Source: Phycisphaerales bacterium (lineage in GTDB: Bacteria; Planctomycetota; Phycisphaerae; SM23-33). From it: a stretch of DNA of 6,284 nt. The stretch lies in assembly GCA_003153915.1 (NCBI GenBank), contig PMBX01000252.1, positions 33,023 to 39,306 of the forward strand, in the 5' to 3' direction. Of the stretch, positions 5,197 to 6,284 are shown piece by piece. Every line of letters starts with the position of its first letter. The first letter of the stretch is position 1. The notes beneath the pieces are model-generated. The model did not search any database. It had not been told where the DNA came from and saw only the letters and a list, made by a program, of their open reading frames with translations. Both the position numbers and the translations under genes were made by a program.

Positions 5197-6284
5197 CTAC
5201 TTCTTCGGTGTTGCGATGATTTTCAGGTCCAGTTCGGCCAGTTGGCGCTCATCGACGGTGGAGGGCGCTTCGGTCAGCGGGCAGATGCCGCGTTGTGTCT
5301 TGGGGAAGGCGATGACGTCGCGGAGAGACTGTCCGCCGATCATCATCATGGCCACGCGGTCCAGGCCCAGCGCCAATCCGCCGTGCGGGGGAGCGCCGAA
5401 TCGCAGCGCGTCCAGCAGGAAGCCGAACCGCTCCTTCGCCTCTTGCAGGCCGATGCCCAGGGAGGCGAAGACCCGCTGCTGAAGCTCGACGTTGTGGATA
5501 CGGATCGACCCGCCGCCCAGCTCCACGCCGTTGCAGACGATGTCGTAGGCCCGCGCGCCGACCGCGCCGGGATCGCTGGTGAGTTTCTCCACATCGGCGG
5601 GGACCGGCGAGGTGAAGGGATGGTGCATGGCCATCCAGCGTTTCTCTTCCTCGCTCCATTCCAGCAGCGGGAAGTCGCTCACCCAGCACCAGGCGAACTG
5701 GTCCTCACCGTAGAGCTTCAGGTCCTTGCCAAGCTTGATCCGCAAGGCCGAGAGGGTCTTGTTGACCATCGCGGGCTTGTCGGCCTGGAAGAACAGCAAG
5801 TCGCCGTCGGCGGCGGAGAATAACTGTCGGAGGCGGGCTTGTTCCTCGCTGGCGAGGAACTTGGCCACCCCGCCGGTGGCGGCGCCGCCCTCCAGCTTGC
5901 ACCAGGCCAGGCCCTTGGCGCCCAACTCGGTGACCAGGGTTGTGTAGGCGTCGATGTCCTTGCGGGTGAACTTCGCCCCGCCTGGTACGCAGAGGCCCTT
6001 GACGATCCCCTTGGCCGCCAGGGCGTCAGAGAAGACCTTGAACCCGCTGGCGGAAAGAATCTCCGATACATCCTGGAGTTTCATTTCGAAGCGCATGTCC
6101 GGCCGGTCGTTACCGTAGTGCGCCATCGCCTCGGCGTAGGAGATCACCGCGACGGTCTGTGGGAAGGACCTGCCGGCGACCTGGCAGACGGCCCGCAGCA
6201 CGCCGTTGGTGATTTCCATCACGTCGTGTTCGGTGCAGAAGGACATCTCCAGGTCCAGTTGGGTGAATTCCGGCTGGCGGTCGG
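5197..6284 (-). CDS. aspS: Aspartyl-tRNA synthetase, C-terminal part (runs off right edge)
   Basis: The visible 362 codons are the C-terminal part of a bacterial-type class II aspartyl-tRNA synthetase, which charges tRNA-Asp with aspartate (or also tRNA-Asn in organisms lacking AsnRS). The first visible residues, DRQPEFTQLDLEMSF, belong to class II motif 2. Then comes the bacterial GAD insertion domain: it starts near FEMKLQDVSEIL and includes GLAWCKLEGG and the VNKTLSALR helix. The catalytic core resumes with FAWCWVSDFPLLEW and MAMHHPFTSP, and then NGVELGGGSIRIHN. Motif 3 reads GGLALGLDRVAMMM, followed by the typical RDVIAFPKTQRG and LTEAPS. The C-terminus IIATPKK is a normal ending. The N-terminal anticodon-binding OB domain and motif 1 lie beyond the window. 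No substitution in key residues was noticed. The gene converges with the CPBP protease gene, 62 bp apart, with no clear terminator. Confidence 0.96.
   Translation of the reverse strand, partial: DRQPEFTQLDLEMSFCTEHDVMEITNGVLRAVCQVAGRSFPQTVAVISYAEAMAHYGNDRPDMRFEMKLQDVSEILSASGFKVFSDALAAKGIVKGLCVPGGAKFTRKDIDAYTTLVTELGAKGLAWCKLEGGAATGGVAKFLASEEQARLRQLFSAADGDLLFFQADKPAMVNKTLSALRIKLGKDLKLYGEDQFAWCWVSDFPLLEWSEEEKRWMAMHHPFTSPVPADVEKLTSDPGAVGARAYDIVCNGVELGGGSIRIHNVELQQRVFASLGIGLQEAKERFGFLLDALRFGAPPHGGLALGLDRVAMMMIGGQSLRDVIAFPKTQRGICPLTEAPSTVDERQLAELDLKIIATPKK

Noticed and set aside
5143..5823. Long plus-strand open frame antisense to aspS
   Set aside because: Nearly all of it overlaps a clear aspS coding region on the other strand; high G+C leaves antisense frames open by chance and the translation resembles nothing.
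5863..5880. GCCACC/GGTGGC inverted repeat within aspS
   Set aside because: Short arms inside a conserved coding region; explained by codon use.

Overview
This is a G+C-rich bacterial chromosomal window with six genes that can be identified and a seventh cut at the left edge. No mobile element, RNA gene or CRISPR array is visible. The gene mix suggests a Planctomycetota-type chromosome, perhaps Phycisphaerae: sugar-active GH42 and GH10-like proteins beside housekeeping genes, few strong ribosome binding sites, and a large GH10-like protein without a signal peptide. This is inference from gene content and style, not a marker-based call.

Layout from left to right. (1) The first 54 codons of a GH42 beta-galactosidase run leftward off the window (1-160, minus). 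(2) Diverging from it is a Mag III/endonuclease III-like HhH-GPD DNA glycosylase (193-891, plus). (3) Convergent with that is a GGEEF diguanylate cyclase with a degenerate receiver domain (927-2024, minus). (4) A spacer of about 420 bp (2025-2447) carries a strong sigma70-like promoter, TTGCCA-16 bp-TATAAT, followed by an inverted repeat. (5) A probable three-gene rightward operon follows: a GH10-fold protein (2448-3977), a membrane-anchored ComEA-like helix-hairpin-helix protein (3974-4357, ATGA overlap) and a CPBP/CAAX-type intramembrane protease (4394-5134). (6) The C-terminal 362 codons of aspartyl-tRNA synthetase run in from the right edge (5197-6284, minus).

The most notable item is the GH10-like protein. 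The GH10 barrel is recognisable along its length, but both catalytic glutamates appear to be replaced: the WDVVNE site reads WRVVSG and the ITELD site reads ITACQ. Several other active-site positions are also changed. It has no signal peptide and is translationally coupled to a membrane DNA-binding protein. It therefore looks like a cytoplasmic pseudo-glycosidase, or an enzyme with different chemistry, rather than a xylanase.

The remaining genes are recognisable family members with informative deviations. The glycosylase has lost the lyase lysine and the fourth iron-sulfur cysteine. The cyclase has lost the receiver phosphoacceptor but keeps its active site and inhibitory site. The genes do not form one obvious pathway; functional links within the GH10-like/ComEA/CPBP unit are inferred from spacing only.
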